From contig JAEZIV010000176.1 in NCBI GenBank assembly GCA_023436515.1, positions 1 to 13,414 of the forward strand: a DNA stretch of 13,414 nt, written 5' to 3'. The first letter of the stretch is position 1. Each line of letters opens with the position of its first letter. Of the stretch, positions 1-7,085 are shown in pieces. The DNA comes from Bacillota bacterium. GTDB taxonomy: Bacteria > Bacillota > Clostridia > Acetivibrionales > DSM-1351. The notes under the pieces are model-generated. The model did no database searches. It saw only the letters and a list, made by a program, of their open reading frames with translations, and was not told where the DNA came from. The position numbers and the translations under genes were made by a program.

Positions 1-1
1 A

Positions 2-1030
2 TTGAGTATGTTTCTCATCATTCCAATAATAAACCCTTTAAAGCAGCTAGAAACCAAGTTTAGAGCTATTGCAGAGGGGGATCAGGAAACTGCGGAGAAT
101 ACACAGATTGTACTAAAGAAGCCCTTAAGAGAAATTGAATCCCTTGCAAGCTCAACAAACAGTATTATGACAAAGCTTATGGGCTATAATGAAATGCTGG
201 AAAACCAAAAAATAGCACTTGAAAACCAGAATGCTGAGCTGGAGGTTCAGAATGAGGAGCTAATGGAATCAAAGCAACAAATTCATAAGCAGCAGGCTCA
301 ACTGGTACAAAGTGAAAAAATGGCTTCTGTAGGCTTGTTGACAGCCGCCATCACTCATGAAATAAACACCCCCATTGGCGCAATAAACAGCAATGCTCAG
401 CTGGAGGAAATGGTGCTGGGAGTTTTGCTCAATCACCCTGCAGTGGAATCAGACGATGAGCTGATAATAATGTTCAGTCAGCTCAAGGAGGCTAATGAGG
501 TAAACCTCATGGCCTGTAAACGAATAATTGAGATAATCAAAAGCTTAAAGAGCTTTTCAAGACTGGACCAGGCAGAATTCCAGGAGGCCGACATTAAGGA
601 AAGCATAAAAAGCGTGCTGGTACTGACAAATAATCTGCTGAAAAGAAGAATAACCGTTCACGAAGACTATGGGGACATTCCCAAAGTTAAATGCTTCCCC
701 GGGCAGTTAAATCAGGTAATAATGAACATTATTGTCAATGCCACTCAGGCAATAGAGGGAGAAGGAGAAATTTACATAAAAACCTATCAGCTGGACAGTG
801 ATCTTTGCATAAGTATTCGGGATACCGGAATAGGCATTAAAGAGGAAAATATATCAAAAATATTTGATCCCGGCTTCACAACAAAGGGTGTGGGCGTAGG
901 CTTGGGCTTGGGCTTATATATCAGCTATAATATTATTCAAAACCATAATGGGCAGATAAGTGTCATTAGTGAGCCCGGTAAAGGTGCAGAGTTTACAATA
1001 AAAATTCCCCTTTATAATGACAGAACCTAA
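2..1030 (+). CDS. sensor histidine kinase, 5'-truncated by window edge
   Basis: This is the C-terminal 342 residues of a membrane sensor kinase; the start and sensor domain lie before the window, so the first in-frame ATG here is not the true start. In order one sees the end of a hydrophobic segment followed by a HAMP-like stretch (IIPIINPLKQLE, residues 7-18), then a Gln/Glu/Asn-rich coiled coil (about 60-105), then a HisKA-type dimerisation domain with the phospho-accepting His119 in ITHEINTP. The HATPase domain follows, with N box Asn246, G1 box DTGIGI (Asp274), F box FDPGFTTK and a G2 box GVGLGLGLYIS. All catalytic boxes are intact, so it should autophosphorylate. It ends 52 nt before the HD-GYP regulator, which is its likely phosphoacceptor partner. 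The input signal cannot be read from this fragment. Confidence 0.93.
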   Translation: MSMFLIIPIINPLKQLETKFRAIAEGDQETAENTQIVLKKPLREIESLASSTNSIMTKLMGYNEMLENQKIALENQNAELEVQNEELMESKQQIHKQQAQLVQSEKMASVGLLTAAITHEINTPIGAINSNAQLEEMVLGVLLNHPAVESDDELIIMFSQLKEANEVNLMACKRIIEIIKSLKSFSRLDQAEFQEADIKESIKSVLVLTNNLLKRRITVHEDYGDIPKVKCFPGQLNQVIMNIIVNATQAIEGEGEIYIKTYQLDSDLCISIRDTGIGIKEENISKIFDPGFTTKGVGVGLGLGLYISYNIIQNHNGQISVISEPGKGAEFTIKIPLYNDRT

Positions 1031-1082
1031 TAAAGGCTATTGCTATATCTAACTATAAAAATATCATACCGAGGAGAGTGGG

Positions 1083-2144
1083 ATGTTGAGCAAAACAATT
1101 ATGGTAGTTGATGATGAAAGAATGATAACAACAACACTTTCAACTATGTTTAAGCTCATGTTGAAGGAAAAGGTTATAGTATATAATGATGTGGAGCAGG
1201 CTCTTGCCAGCAATGAAATTGCCAGTAGAAGCGTTGACTTAATAATATCTGACTTTATGATGCCAAAAATGAACGGTCTGGAATTCTTGAAAAATGTCAG
1301 GGAAAAAAGCCCGAATACCGTTACCATCCTACTTACGGGATATGCCGATAAGGAAAATGCCATCAAAAGCATAAACGAGGTAGGGCTCTATTACTATCTC
1401 GAAAAGCCCTGGGACAATAATGACCTTATAAAGGTGGTTAAAAACGGCCTAGAGAAGAAGGAGCTTGAAGATGTATTAAAGAAAAAGTACCTAGAGCTTG
1501 AAGAGTCCAATGATGAAATAAAAAGATTATATGAGCTGCTCAAGCGTGACTATAATACTGAAACCGAGAATACAAAAAACCTTATAATTACTCTGGCAAA
1601 TGTAATTGAGGCAAAGGACAAGTACACTGACGGACATACAAGAAGAGTGGCTGCAATAAGCAGAATGCTGGGTATAAGAATGGGCTTGAATGAGGAACAG
1701 CTCAATAATCTCGAGATTGCCGGACTTATCCACGATATAGGTAAGGTGGGTGTTCCCGAGAGTATTTTAAATAAGCCCGGAAGGTTAACTGAGGATGAAT
1801 TTGATATTATAAAGAAGCACTCTGAAATTGGAGAGACTATATTAAAGCCTCTGAGCTCTCTTAAGGAATGTCTTGTACCTGTAAGGCACCATCATGAAAA
1901 GCTCAATGGAACGGGGTATCCTGACCAGCTTAAAGATGCAGAGATTACTATCGAGACAAGGGTTCTTGCTGTCTCAGATATTTTTGATGCATTATATTCT
2001 GACAGGCCCTACCGTCAAAAACTTGATATGTCAACCGTTAGGGAAATACTTACGGGTGATGTGGCTAATGGCAGCCTAGATGGAGCTGTGGTAGATGCTT
2101 TGTTCGAGATGATTGACAACGGAGATATCGAAAAGGTTTTTTAG
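1083..2144 (+). CDS. response regulator with HD-GYP c-di-GMP phosphodiesterase domain
   Basis: This 353-residue cytoplasmic protein joins a receiver domain (about 1-125) to an HD-GYP hydrolase domain (about 165-350) through a helical linker rich in Glu and Lys. The receiver has the acidic pair Asp10/Asp11, the phosphorylation site Asp57 in LIISDFMMP, Thr85 and Lys108. The HD-GYP core shows His185 (DGHTRR), His217-Asp218 (IHDIGKVG), His246, the HHH at 269-271 followed by GTGYP at 276-280, and Asp299. The metal-binding set and the GYP signature are therefore complete, which by family knowledge predicts hydrolysis of cyclic di-GMP. The start is fixed by GAGGAG at 1071-1076. It follows the histidine kinase by 52 nt, so the two are probably co-transcribed and phosphorylation would control c-di-GMP turnover. 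No clear terminator is seen after it. Confidence 0.95.
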   Translation: MLSKTIMVVDDERMITTTLSTMFKLMLKEKVIVYNDVEQALASNEIASRSVDLIISDFMMPKMNGLEFLKNVREKSPNTVTILLTGYADKENAIKSINEVGLYYYLEKPWDNNDLIKVVKNGLEKKELEDVLKKKYLELEESNDEIKRLYELLKRDYNTETENTKNLIITLANVIEAKDKYTDGHTRRVAAISRMLGIRMGLNEEQLNNLEIAGLIHDIGKVGVPESILNKPGRLTEDEFDIIKKHSEIGETILKPLSSLKECLVPVRHHHEKLNGTGYPDQLKDAEITIETRVLAVSDIFDALYSDRPYRQKLDMSTVREILTGDVANGSLDGAVVDALFEMIDNGDIEKVF

Positions 2145-2225
2145 ACCCCAATGGATTTACATAACTACTAATATGCTTTAATTATCTTATAGGGTAACTG
2201 TATCGATATTATAGTTCCATTCCCC

Positions 2226-2254
2226 TTGACAGGTCACTAAAATCAAGGTTAAAT
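2226..2254 (+). promoter_or_regulatory. sigma-A-like promoter for leader copy 1 and acetyltransferase
   Basis: A perfect -35 box TTGACA (2226-2231) is followed after exactly 17 bp by TTAAAT (2249-2254), which matches four of six bases of the -10 consensus. Transcription would begin near 2261, giving a leader of about 135 nt before the acetyltransferase start. The site lies in the 150-bp gap after the HD-GYP gene and suggests that the acetyltransferase is transcribed on its own. Confidence 0.6.
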
Positions 2255-2296
2255 ATTGTAGAAGAAACGGAACTAATCATTAGATCGTGAGGACGT

Positions 2297-2401
2297 CTAA
2301 AAACTATAAAGGAGATACCAGGCTCATGCTATTTCTGACAGGAAATGAAAATTTCCTTGATGCTGTTGTGAAATGCTGGGCATATGGGCATAATAATGGA
2401 T
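2297..2401 (+). promoter_or_regulatory. structured leader element, copy 1 (homologue at 10991-11097)
   Basis: This stretch aligns with 10991-11097 over its whole length, about three quarters identical by hand, although the downstream genes are unrelated. It opens with AAAGGAGATACC (ribosome site GGAG at 2311-2314), then an ATG at 2326 that could start a short upstream ORF (MLFLTG..., 48 codons, ending at 2472 inside the next gene). A strong hairpin follows: seven pairs from 2340-2346 to 2351-2357 closed by a GAAA tetraloop. A small hairpin AUGC-UGG-GCAU lies at 2373-2383, and the element ends at ATGGAT (2396). GCUCAU (2322-2327) could also pair with AUGGGC (2384-2389). The frame of the downstream gene has TGA stops at 2336 and 2369, so the element is not an N-terminal coding extension here. 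I do not recognise it as a known riboswitch; its role is inferred from conservation and position. Confidence 0.6.
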
Positions 2402-2974
2402 ATATCGATAAGAAGCATGCATTTGACGGAATTGGAAGCTATATTCAGACGTATAACAGAAGATTTTGCTGAGGGGGAGTATCCTCCATATGACAAGCTA
2501 TATAAGCATTTGGAAAAGAAAAAACAAAGTGGCTGGATTATGGTAAGAGATGGAAGGGAAGAGGCGTACTGCATTTGTACCGGAGATCCTGAAGGCTATG
2601 TTTTGGTAACTCTCCTTGCAACCTTCCGGGAGTACAGAGAGAATGGCAGCGGTACTATCTTTCTAAATAAGCTTAAGGAGCTTTATTCCAAAGGGGCGGC
2701 TATTATAGTTGAGGTTGAGAGAGTCGAGGATGCAATAAATGAAGAGGATGTCCTAATTCGAAAGAAGAGAATGGAATTTTATGAAAGGGCAGGCTTCATC
2801 CTTGTTCCTAGAGTAGATTACAGTATTTGGCATATACCTATGCACCTGATGGTACTACCGCAAAAAGCCTCCTACCAGCTTATATGCAAGGAAATAACTA
2901 AAATAATGAGAGAGCTTTACCTTCCTCTTTTAGGGGAACACTTTATTCATAAGATGGAAATAAGGAAATTATAA
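2396..2974 (+). CDS. GNAT-family N-acetyltransferase
   Basis: A 192-residue protein with the fold signatures of GCN5-related acetyltransferases, which move an acetyl group from acetyl-CoA to an amine. The strand GYVLVTLLATFREYR leads into the acetyl-CoA pyrophosphate loop RENGSGT (81-87), and the C-terminal motif FYERAGF (128-134) is typical. The substrate is unknown; the last 40 residues go beyond the usual core. I chose ATG 2396 because the homologous leader before the UvrC-like gene also ends at ATGGAT; an in-frame ATG at 2384 would add four residues. Neither start has a convincing ribosome site close by, and the only good one is 81 nt upstream in the leader. The gene ends directly at a strong terminator and stands alone. 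Confidence 0.85.
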   Translation: MDISIRSMHLTELEAIFRRITEDFAEGEYPPYDKLYKHLEKKKQSGWIMVRDGREEAYCICTGDPEGYVLVTLLATFREYRENGSGTIFLNKLKELYSKGAAIIVEVERVEDAINEEDVLIRKKRMEFYERAGFILVPRVDYSIWHIPMHLMVLPQKASYQLICKEITKIMRELYLPLLGEHFIHKMEIRKL

Positions 2975-2975
2975 G

Positions 2976-3017
2976 AAAAAGGTTAAGAACCTGAGTGAAC
3001 CGGTTCTTAACCTTTTT
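2976..3017. terminator. bidirectional intrinsic terminator
   Basis: A perfect 16-bp stem, AAAAAGGTTAAGAACC (2976-2991) pairing with 3002-3017 around a 10-nt loop. It has a run of T on the plus strand (3013-3017) and, by symmetry, on the minus strand. It starts two bases after the stop of the acetyltransferase and ends 18 bp before the stop of the converging helicase gene, so it should serve both. Confidence 0.93.
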
Positions 3018-3035
3018 AGTGTTAATCCAAAAATA

Positions 3036-4706
3036 CTACTTTCCAAAGATTGATTGAAGCAATCGCTTGATAAAGGGCTTTTTCTTCTGAACCGGTGCCG
3101 GGGCAGTTACAGTTGAAGCCATGTCTTCAGAGGACCTTGTGCTTACGGGTTTAGCGCCGGTTCCGGCTCCGCTGCTGTTTTTTTCATAATTTCTTCTGTC
3201 AAAGCGATCTCTGCCGCTATTTTGCTTGATTTGGCCCACTGGTCTATCCTTTACAGGTCTGACTGTACTCGTGGACGGATTGGATTGCTTACGGTTAGTG
3301 CTTGCATTATCAGCAGTTCCGGTCTTTCTGTTACTTTGAACCTTCCCGGTTTTGGCGGGCTTAGCTACCGCTGTCGGCTGTGGGGCAGTTATACCGCTTA
3401 GCTTGTCTGCGGGTCTCTTGTGAGTATTACTTCTCTGCTTATCACCGGATTTTGGTGCTTTTGCTCCAGGGCTCCTCTTGGAAGTCTTCTCTTTATCCTC
3501 GGACTTCCGGGGATGTCTTGCCGGCTTGTTCTTGAGCTTGTTTGCCTCAAGCCAATCAGCGGCTTCTGATTGGCGCTGATTTACAAGCTCCTCTGAGGGA
3601 AGCTCTGCTTCAGGTATCATTGCACCAATATGCTCTTCGATTTCATAAAGAGTCATAATGTCATCACTGGTTACCAGGGAGACAGCCCTTCCACCATTAC
3701 CGGCTCTTCCGGTACGGCCTATTCTATGGACATAACTATCCTTCTCAACAGGTACGTCGTAATTAATAACCAGAGCCAGATTATCTATATGAATACCCCT
3801 GGCAGCAACATCGGTTGCCACAAGTATATGAAAAATCCCGCTCTTAAAATCTGATATGGTTTTTGTCCTTTTTCCTTGGGGAATGTCTCCGTGAAGTGCT
3901 TCTGAGGCATATCCCTGTCTCTCAAGATAATTTTGCACCTGGTCAACAGCAATTCTAGTATTACAAAAAATCATACAGCTTTCAGGCTGCTCAACCAAGA
4001 GTAGACGGTTAAGTTGAGTTCTTTTTTCGTTGTGCATTACCCTGTAATACTCTTGCTGTATGGAGTCTACAGTTTTAGTTGTAGATTCTATTTCGATGGT
4101 AACAGGGTTCTTCATATATTCGCTGCAAATCCTGTGTATTTCAGGAGGCATGGTAGCCGAAAAAAGCAGTGTTATCCTGTTTTTGGGGACAGACCTGATA
4201 ATTCTCTTGACTTGATCAAGAAAGCCCATGTCCAGCATTCTGTCGGCCTCATCAAGTACAAGGAAGCGTATGTTTTTTGTTATAAGATTCCCTTGCTGAA
4301 TGTGATCGTATACTCTGCCGGGAGTTCCTGTAACAATGGTAACTCCTTTTTTCAGGGACTGAACCTCTGTAGCAATATTGTGTTGACCGTACACAGCAGT
4401 TGTTTTGTGAGACAAGTGGGCTGCCATTTTTCTGATGTCATTGTTTACCTGAACTGCCAGCTCACGTACAGGTGTAAGAATCAGACCCTGAGGTCCTTCG
4501 GCAGAGGGATCGGTCATTTCCAGCATTGAAACTCCGAAAACTGCTGTCTTACCGCTTCCGGTTTTAGACATAACTATCAGATCTTCTTTTTGCAAAATGT
4601 GAGGAATTGCTCTGCGCTGTACCTCTGTTGGTTGTTCAAAGCCCATATCTTCAAGGGCTTTTAAAATTGGAGGCGAAATGCCTAAGTTACTGAAATTGTT
4701 TTCCAT
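3036..4706 (-). CDS. DEAD-box ATP-dependent RNA helicase with basic disordered tail
   Basis: A 556-residue cytoplasmic RNA helicase. All core motifs are present: Q motif around GFEQPTEVQ (22-30), motif I SKTGSGKT (47-54), Ia PVRELA, Ib TPGR, motif II DEAD (152-155), motif III SAT (184-186), IV MIFCNT, V ATDVAARG and VI HRIGRTGR (327-334). Two RecA-like domains cover about 1-375. After about residue 390 comes a 165-residue tail rich in Lys, Arg, Ser, Thr, Pro and Gly with no fold signature, likely disordered and RNA-binding. It ends in a basic amphipathic stretch KKKPFIKRLLQSIFGK. Such helicases help ribosome assembly, mRNA decay or cold growth, but the exact role cannot be read from sequence. 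The gene is monocistronic, with a candidate extended -10 promoter at 4750-4758 and a terminator at 2976-3017. It is not a DbpA orthologue that I can recognise from the tail. Confidence 0.95.
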   Translation of the reverse strand: MENNFSNLGISPPILKALEDMGFEQPTEVQRRAIPHILQKEDLIVMSKTGSGKTAVFGVSMLEMTDPSAEGPQGLILTPVRELAVQVNNDIRKMAAHLSHKTTAVYGQHNIATEVQSLKKGVTIVTGTPGRVYDHIQQGNLITKNIRFLVLDEADRMLDMGFLDQVKRIIRSVPKNRITLLFSATMPPEIHRICSEYMKNPVTIEIESTTKTVDSIQQEYYRVMHNEKRTQLNRLLLVEQPESCMIFCNTRIAVDQVQNYLERQGYASEALHGDIPQGKRTKTISDFKSGIFHILVATDVAARGIHIDNLALVINYDVPVEKDSYVHRIGRTGRAGNGGRAVSLVTSDDIMTLYEIEEHIGAMIPEAELPSEELVNQRQSEAADWLEANKLKNKPARHPRKSEDKEKTSKRSPGAKAPKSGDKQRSNTHKRPADKLSGITAPQPTAVAKPAKTGKVQSNRKTGTADNASTNRKQSNPSTSTVRPVKDRPVGQIKQNSGRDRFDRRNYEKNSSGAGTGAKPVSTRSSEDMASTVTAPAPVQKKKPFIKRLLQSIFGK

Positions 4707-4749
4707 AATATCTTTTTTTATATCTTCTTTCGTTATATAGATTGTTAAG

Positions 4750-4758
4750 ATTATACCA
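4750..4758 (-). promoter_or_regulatory. extended -10 promoter of the helicase gene
   Basis: Read on the minus strand this is TGGTATAAT, a consensus -10 box with the TGn extension, placed 44 bp before the helicase start. No good -35 box is seen at 16-18 bp, which is common for extended -10 promoters. The untranslated leader would be about 35-40 nt and A-rich. Confidence 0.5.
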
Positions 4759-4860
4759 TTAAATATATTTTTATACCATACAGTAAGCTGAAAAGGATAT
4801 GGATGGGAGTAAATATATTTTCTAAGAAAATTAAGTAAAAGCTTAAATTGGTACGTATAT

Positions 4861-4866
4861 TATAAT
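4861..4866 (+). promoter_or_regulatory. candidate -10 box for the YbjQ-family gene
   Basis: TATAAT lies 80 bp before the start at 4947 in a very AT-rich gap between divergent genes. No -35 box at proper spacing can be named, so this is a weak call. A perfect TTGACA at 4880-4885 lies downstream of it but has no matching -10 box. Confidence 0.3.
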
Positions 4867-4946
4867 ATTAAAGTTAAATTTGACAGGCTGCGGTAAAAAT
4901 TATGGAGTTAGAGCCATTAAAATTCCCGGCCGGAAACGGAGAGAAT

Positions 4947-5270
4947 ATGATAATAATAACAACAACACCATCGGTTGAGGGCAGAAAGATAATTGATTAC
5001 AAGGGCATTGTTTTTGGGGAGGTTATTTCGGGAGTTGATTTCATTAAGGACTTTGCTGCCGGCCTTACAAATTTTTTCGGTGGCAGATCAAATTCTTATG
5101 AGGGTGAACTAATTCAGGCAAGGGAAAATGCTATAGCCGAGATGACAAGAAGAGCTGTTAGTTTAGGAGCAAATGCAATAGTGGGTGTGGATATTGATTA
5201 TGAGGTGCTGGGTCAGGGGAATAACATGCTAATGGTTACGGCGTCAGGCACAGCTGTTGTAGTAGAATAA
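4947..5270 (+). CDS. UPF0145 / YbjQ-family protein
   Basis: A 107-residue protein matching the YbjQ/UPF0145 family: [15 protein letters not shown] at the start, [15 protein letters not shown], the Tyr-Glu-containing segment [17 protein letters not shown] (about 51-67) and the end motif [13 protein letters not shown] followed by a hydrophobic strand. Family members form small oligomers; their function is not established, though some are proposed heavy-metal-binding proteins. There is no signal peptide. I start it at ATG 4947 because GGAG at 4938-4941 is well placed, and because the length (about 105) and first residues fit the family. An in-frame ATG at 4902 would add 15 unsupported residues. 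It has its own terminator and looks monocistronic. Confidence 0.88.
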   Translation: MIIITTTPSVEGRKIIDYKGIVFGEVISGVDFIKDFAAGLTNFFGGRSNSYEGELIQARENAIAEMTRRAVSLGANAIVGVDIDYEVLGQGNNMLMVTASGTAVVVE

Positions 5271-5304
5271 AGAAATTGAATATTTTTCATGGTATATGGA
5301 AATT

Positions 5305-5347
5305 AACTAATAAAAGCATCCTTAATGGTAGGATGCTTTTATTAGTT
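5305..5347 (+). terminator. intrinsic terminator after the YbjQ-family gene
   Basis: A perfect 17-bp inverted repeat (5305-5321 with 5331-5347) around a 9-nt loop, with GCATCC/GGATGC at the loop end and TTTTATTAGTT on the 3' side. It lies 35 bp after the YbjQ-family stop and 72 bp before the exporter start. The almost symmetric A/T flanks mean it could also act on the other strand. Confidence 0.88.
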
Positions 5348-5419
5348 CGCTCAGCATGGCGAACCTTCATCGGTTTCATTGATGCAGTTGGATACATTCA
5401 ACATAGCAGGGGGAAGATT

Positions 5420-6322
5420 ATGTCATCTAAACGGAAGGCTGGAAAAGCCGGATGGATTGTATTGATTGCTTTAGTGCTGTGTGCCGCAGGGCTGACGGCA
5501 TATTACTATAAAAGCAGAAGCTCGGCAGCCTATGAGAGTGTTAAGGCACAGCTCTCAGATATTACGACTTATACCTCCTTTTCCGGAAACGTGGAGGCAA
5601 AAAAACGACAGACAGTTATAGCCGAAACCATAATGCAGATTGCCGATGTTTATGTGGAGGAGGGGGATATGGTAGAAAAGGGTCAGGTGCTTGCCGATAC
5701 CACAACGGGTGAAGAAATCGTGGCTGATATAGCCGGTGAGGTTGCAGGCGTGTATGTTGAAGAAAATGCAATGGTCATAGCAGGTACAAAATTGATGGGA
5801 ATAGTTGATTACTCAAATCTTGAAATAAAAGTGCGGGTCGATGAATATGATATCAGCTCCTTGAAAAAGGGTAAGGAGGCCTTTGTTAAAATAGGAGCAT
5901 TGAATAAGGAAATTAAGGGGAAAATAAGCAATGTTTCTCGGGAGGGAGTTGTAGTTAATGGTATAGCCCTGTTCACTGCCACCGTCGACTTAGAAAAACA
6001 TCCTGACTTAAGGGTAGGGATGTCTGCTGAGGTAAGACTAATAAATAAAACTGCCGGTGGGGTTGTAACAATTCCTATGTCGACTGTTCAATTTGACAAT
6101 AATAATATGCCTTATGTACTGAAGGAGAATGATAAGGGAAGACCTATTAGGACCAATATAGAAACAGGAATAAATAATGGTACCTTGGTTGAAGTAAAAA
6201 AAGGAGTGGCAAATGGAGAGACTGTTTTGTACCATGGCCGGAATAATGATATGGATATGAGTTTCCCTGGGAGAAATGGAGCTGGGGCTAATAGAAGCAC
6301 TAATACCGGAGGCTTTGATTAA
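5420..6322 (+). CDS. membrane-anchored efflux adaptor (HlyD/MacA/YknX-like)
   Basis: A 300-residue adaptor of an ABC exporter. A basic N-terminus (SSKRKAGKAG) and one membrane helix (about 12-28) anchor it, with the rest outside. Next come the two lipoyl half-motifs VYVEEGDMVEKGQVLA and VAGVYVEENAMVIAGTKLMGIVD, a beta-barrel part (DEYDISSLKKGKEAFVKIG) and a membrane-proximal domain. A Gly/Asn/Ser-rich tail ends the protein. The two lipoyl halves are joined by only about 12 residues, so the long coiled-coil hairpin of MacA is missing. I chose ATG 5420 (AGGGGGAAG upstream) because the longer frame from 5276 reads through the 5305-5347 terminator. Its stop overlaps the ATG of the ATPase gene by one base (TAATG), so the two are translationally coupled. 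Confidence 0.88.
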   Translation: MSSKRKAGKAGWIVLIALVLCAAGLTAYYYKSRSSAAYESVKAQLSDITTYTSFSGNVEAKKRQTVIAETIMQIADVYVEEGDMVEKGQVLADTTTGEEIVADIAGEVAGVYVEENAMVIAGTKLMGIVDYSNLEIKVRVDEYDISSLKKGKEAFVKIGALNKEIKGKISNVSREGVVVNGIALFTATVDLEKHPDLRVGMSAEVRLINKTAGGVVTIPMSTVQFDNNNMPYVLKENDKGRPIRTNIETGINNGTLVEVKKGVANGETVLYHGRNNDMDMSFPGRNGAGANRSTNTGGFD

Positions 6323-7005
6323 TGGCTCAAATACTGGATATGAGAGATATTTGCAAAAGCTACACCATGGGCGAGGAAGAACTGGAGGTTTTGCACAATG
6401 TAAGTCTGTCTGTTTGTTCCGGCGAATTTTTATCTATTTTAGGTCCCTCGGGCTCGGGTAAATCCACTTTGATGAATATTATAGGCTGTCTTGATGTTCC
6501 AACCTCCGGAACCTATCTTCTATCCGGAAACGATATAAGTAAACTGAACGAGGTGGAATTGGCAAGGGTAAGAAACCGGGAAGTCGGTTTTGTATTTCAA
6601 AGCTTCTACCTGCTGCCGAGGATGACAGCTCTTCAGAACGTAGAGCTGCCTCTGATTTATTCGGGCTTGTCCTACAAACAGAGGCAAAGTCGGGCAAAGA
6701 ATATATTATTCAGAGTCGGACTTGGTGATAAAATAAAGAATTTGCCAAACCAGTTGTCGGGAGGTCAGCAGCAGAGAGTGGCTATAGCTCGCGCACTTGT
6801 GACAGAGCCCTCTATACTCCTGGCAGATGAACCCACAGGGGCTCTTGACCAGAAAACAGGAATTCAGGTGATGGAGCTGTTTGAAGAAATAAGTGCTGAG
6901 GGCAGGACCATAATTATGATCACACATGACACGGGTATAGCACAGAGAGCCAAAAGGGTCGTACAAATACTTGACGGCAGAATTTCGGAAGGGAGCATTT
7001 ATTGA
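6322..7005 (+). CDS. ABC transporter ATP-binding protein (MacB/LolD/YknY-like)
   Basis: A 227-residue cytoplasmic ATPase that drives the exporter. Visible motifs are Walker A GPSGSGKST (41-49), the Q loop with Gln93 in FVFQSFYLLPRMTALQNVELP (a form typical of the MacB/LolD group), the signature LSGGQQQR (145-152), Walker B ILLADE (165-170), the D loop GALD and switch His202. Length is normal. GGAGG at 6308-6312 lies inside the end of the adaptor gene and the ATG overlaps its stop. It works with the adaptor upstream and the permease downstream. The group exports peptides, lipoproteins or toxic small molecules; the substrate here is unknown. Confidence 0.95.
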   Translation: MAQILDMRDICKSYTMGEEELEVLHNVSLSVCSGEFLSILGPSGSGKSTLMNIIGCLDVPTSGTYLLSGNDISKLNEVELARVRNREVGFVFQSFYLLPRMTALQNVELPLIYSGLSYKQRQSRAKNILFRVGLGDKIKNLPNQLSGGQQQRVAIARALVTEPSILLADEPTGALDQKTGIQVMELFEEISAEGRTIIMITHDTGIAQRAKRVVQILDGRISEGSIY

Positions 7006-7085
7006 ATGCATGTAACCAATAATAAGCTCAGGATTTTCTTTAAACCTTATTATACTTAAAAATCTAGAGAGGTTTCAATCATAAA

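Noticed and set aside
2213..2274. AGTTCC and GGAACT flanking the acetyltransferase promoter as a possible operator.
   Set aside because: The half-sites are six bases long and 50 bp apart, which is easily expected by chance.
2287..2472. An open frame of 61 codons across leader copy 1 and the acetyltransferase start.
   Set aside because: It overlaps the leader and a well-supported gene, its residues match no family, and the copy 2 counterpart stops after 11 codons. Kept only as a possible upstream ORF from 2326.
4014..4529. A 171-codon open frame opposite the helicase gene.
   Set aside because: It is antisense to the conserved helicase core and shows no family features or ribosome site.
4880..4885. 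A perfect TTGACA as -35 box for the YbjQ-family gene.
   Set aside because: No acceptable -10 box lies 16-18 bp downstream.
5345..5364. GTTCGC / GCGAAC hairpin just after the YbjQ-family terminator.
   Set aside because: It overlaps the terminator arm, is only six pairs long and has no further support.
5276..5419. A 48-codon N-terminal extension of the efflux adaptor.
   Set aside because: It reads straight through a perfect 17-bp terminator stem, and the adaptor has a clear start with a ribosome site at 5420.
7018..7053. An AT-only inverted repeat (ATAATAAG / CTTATTAT) between the exporter ATPase and permease.
   Set aside because: An 8-bp A/T stem with a 19-nt loop and no U run is too weak to be called a terminator or attenuator.
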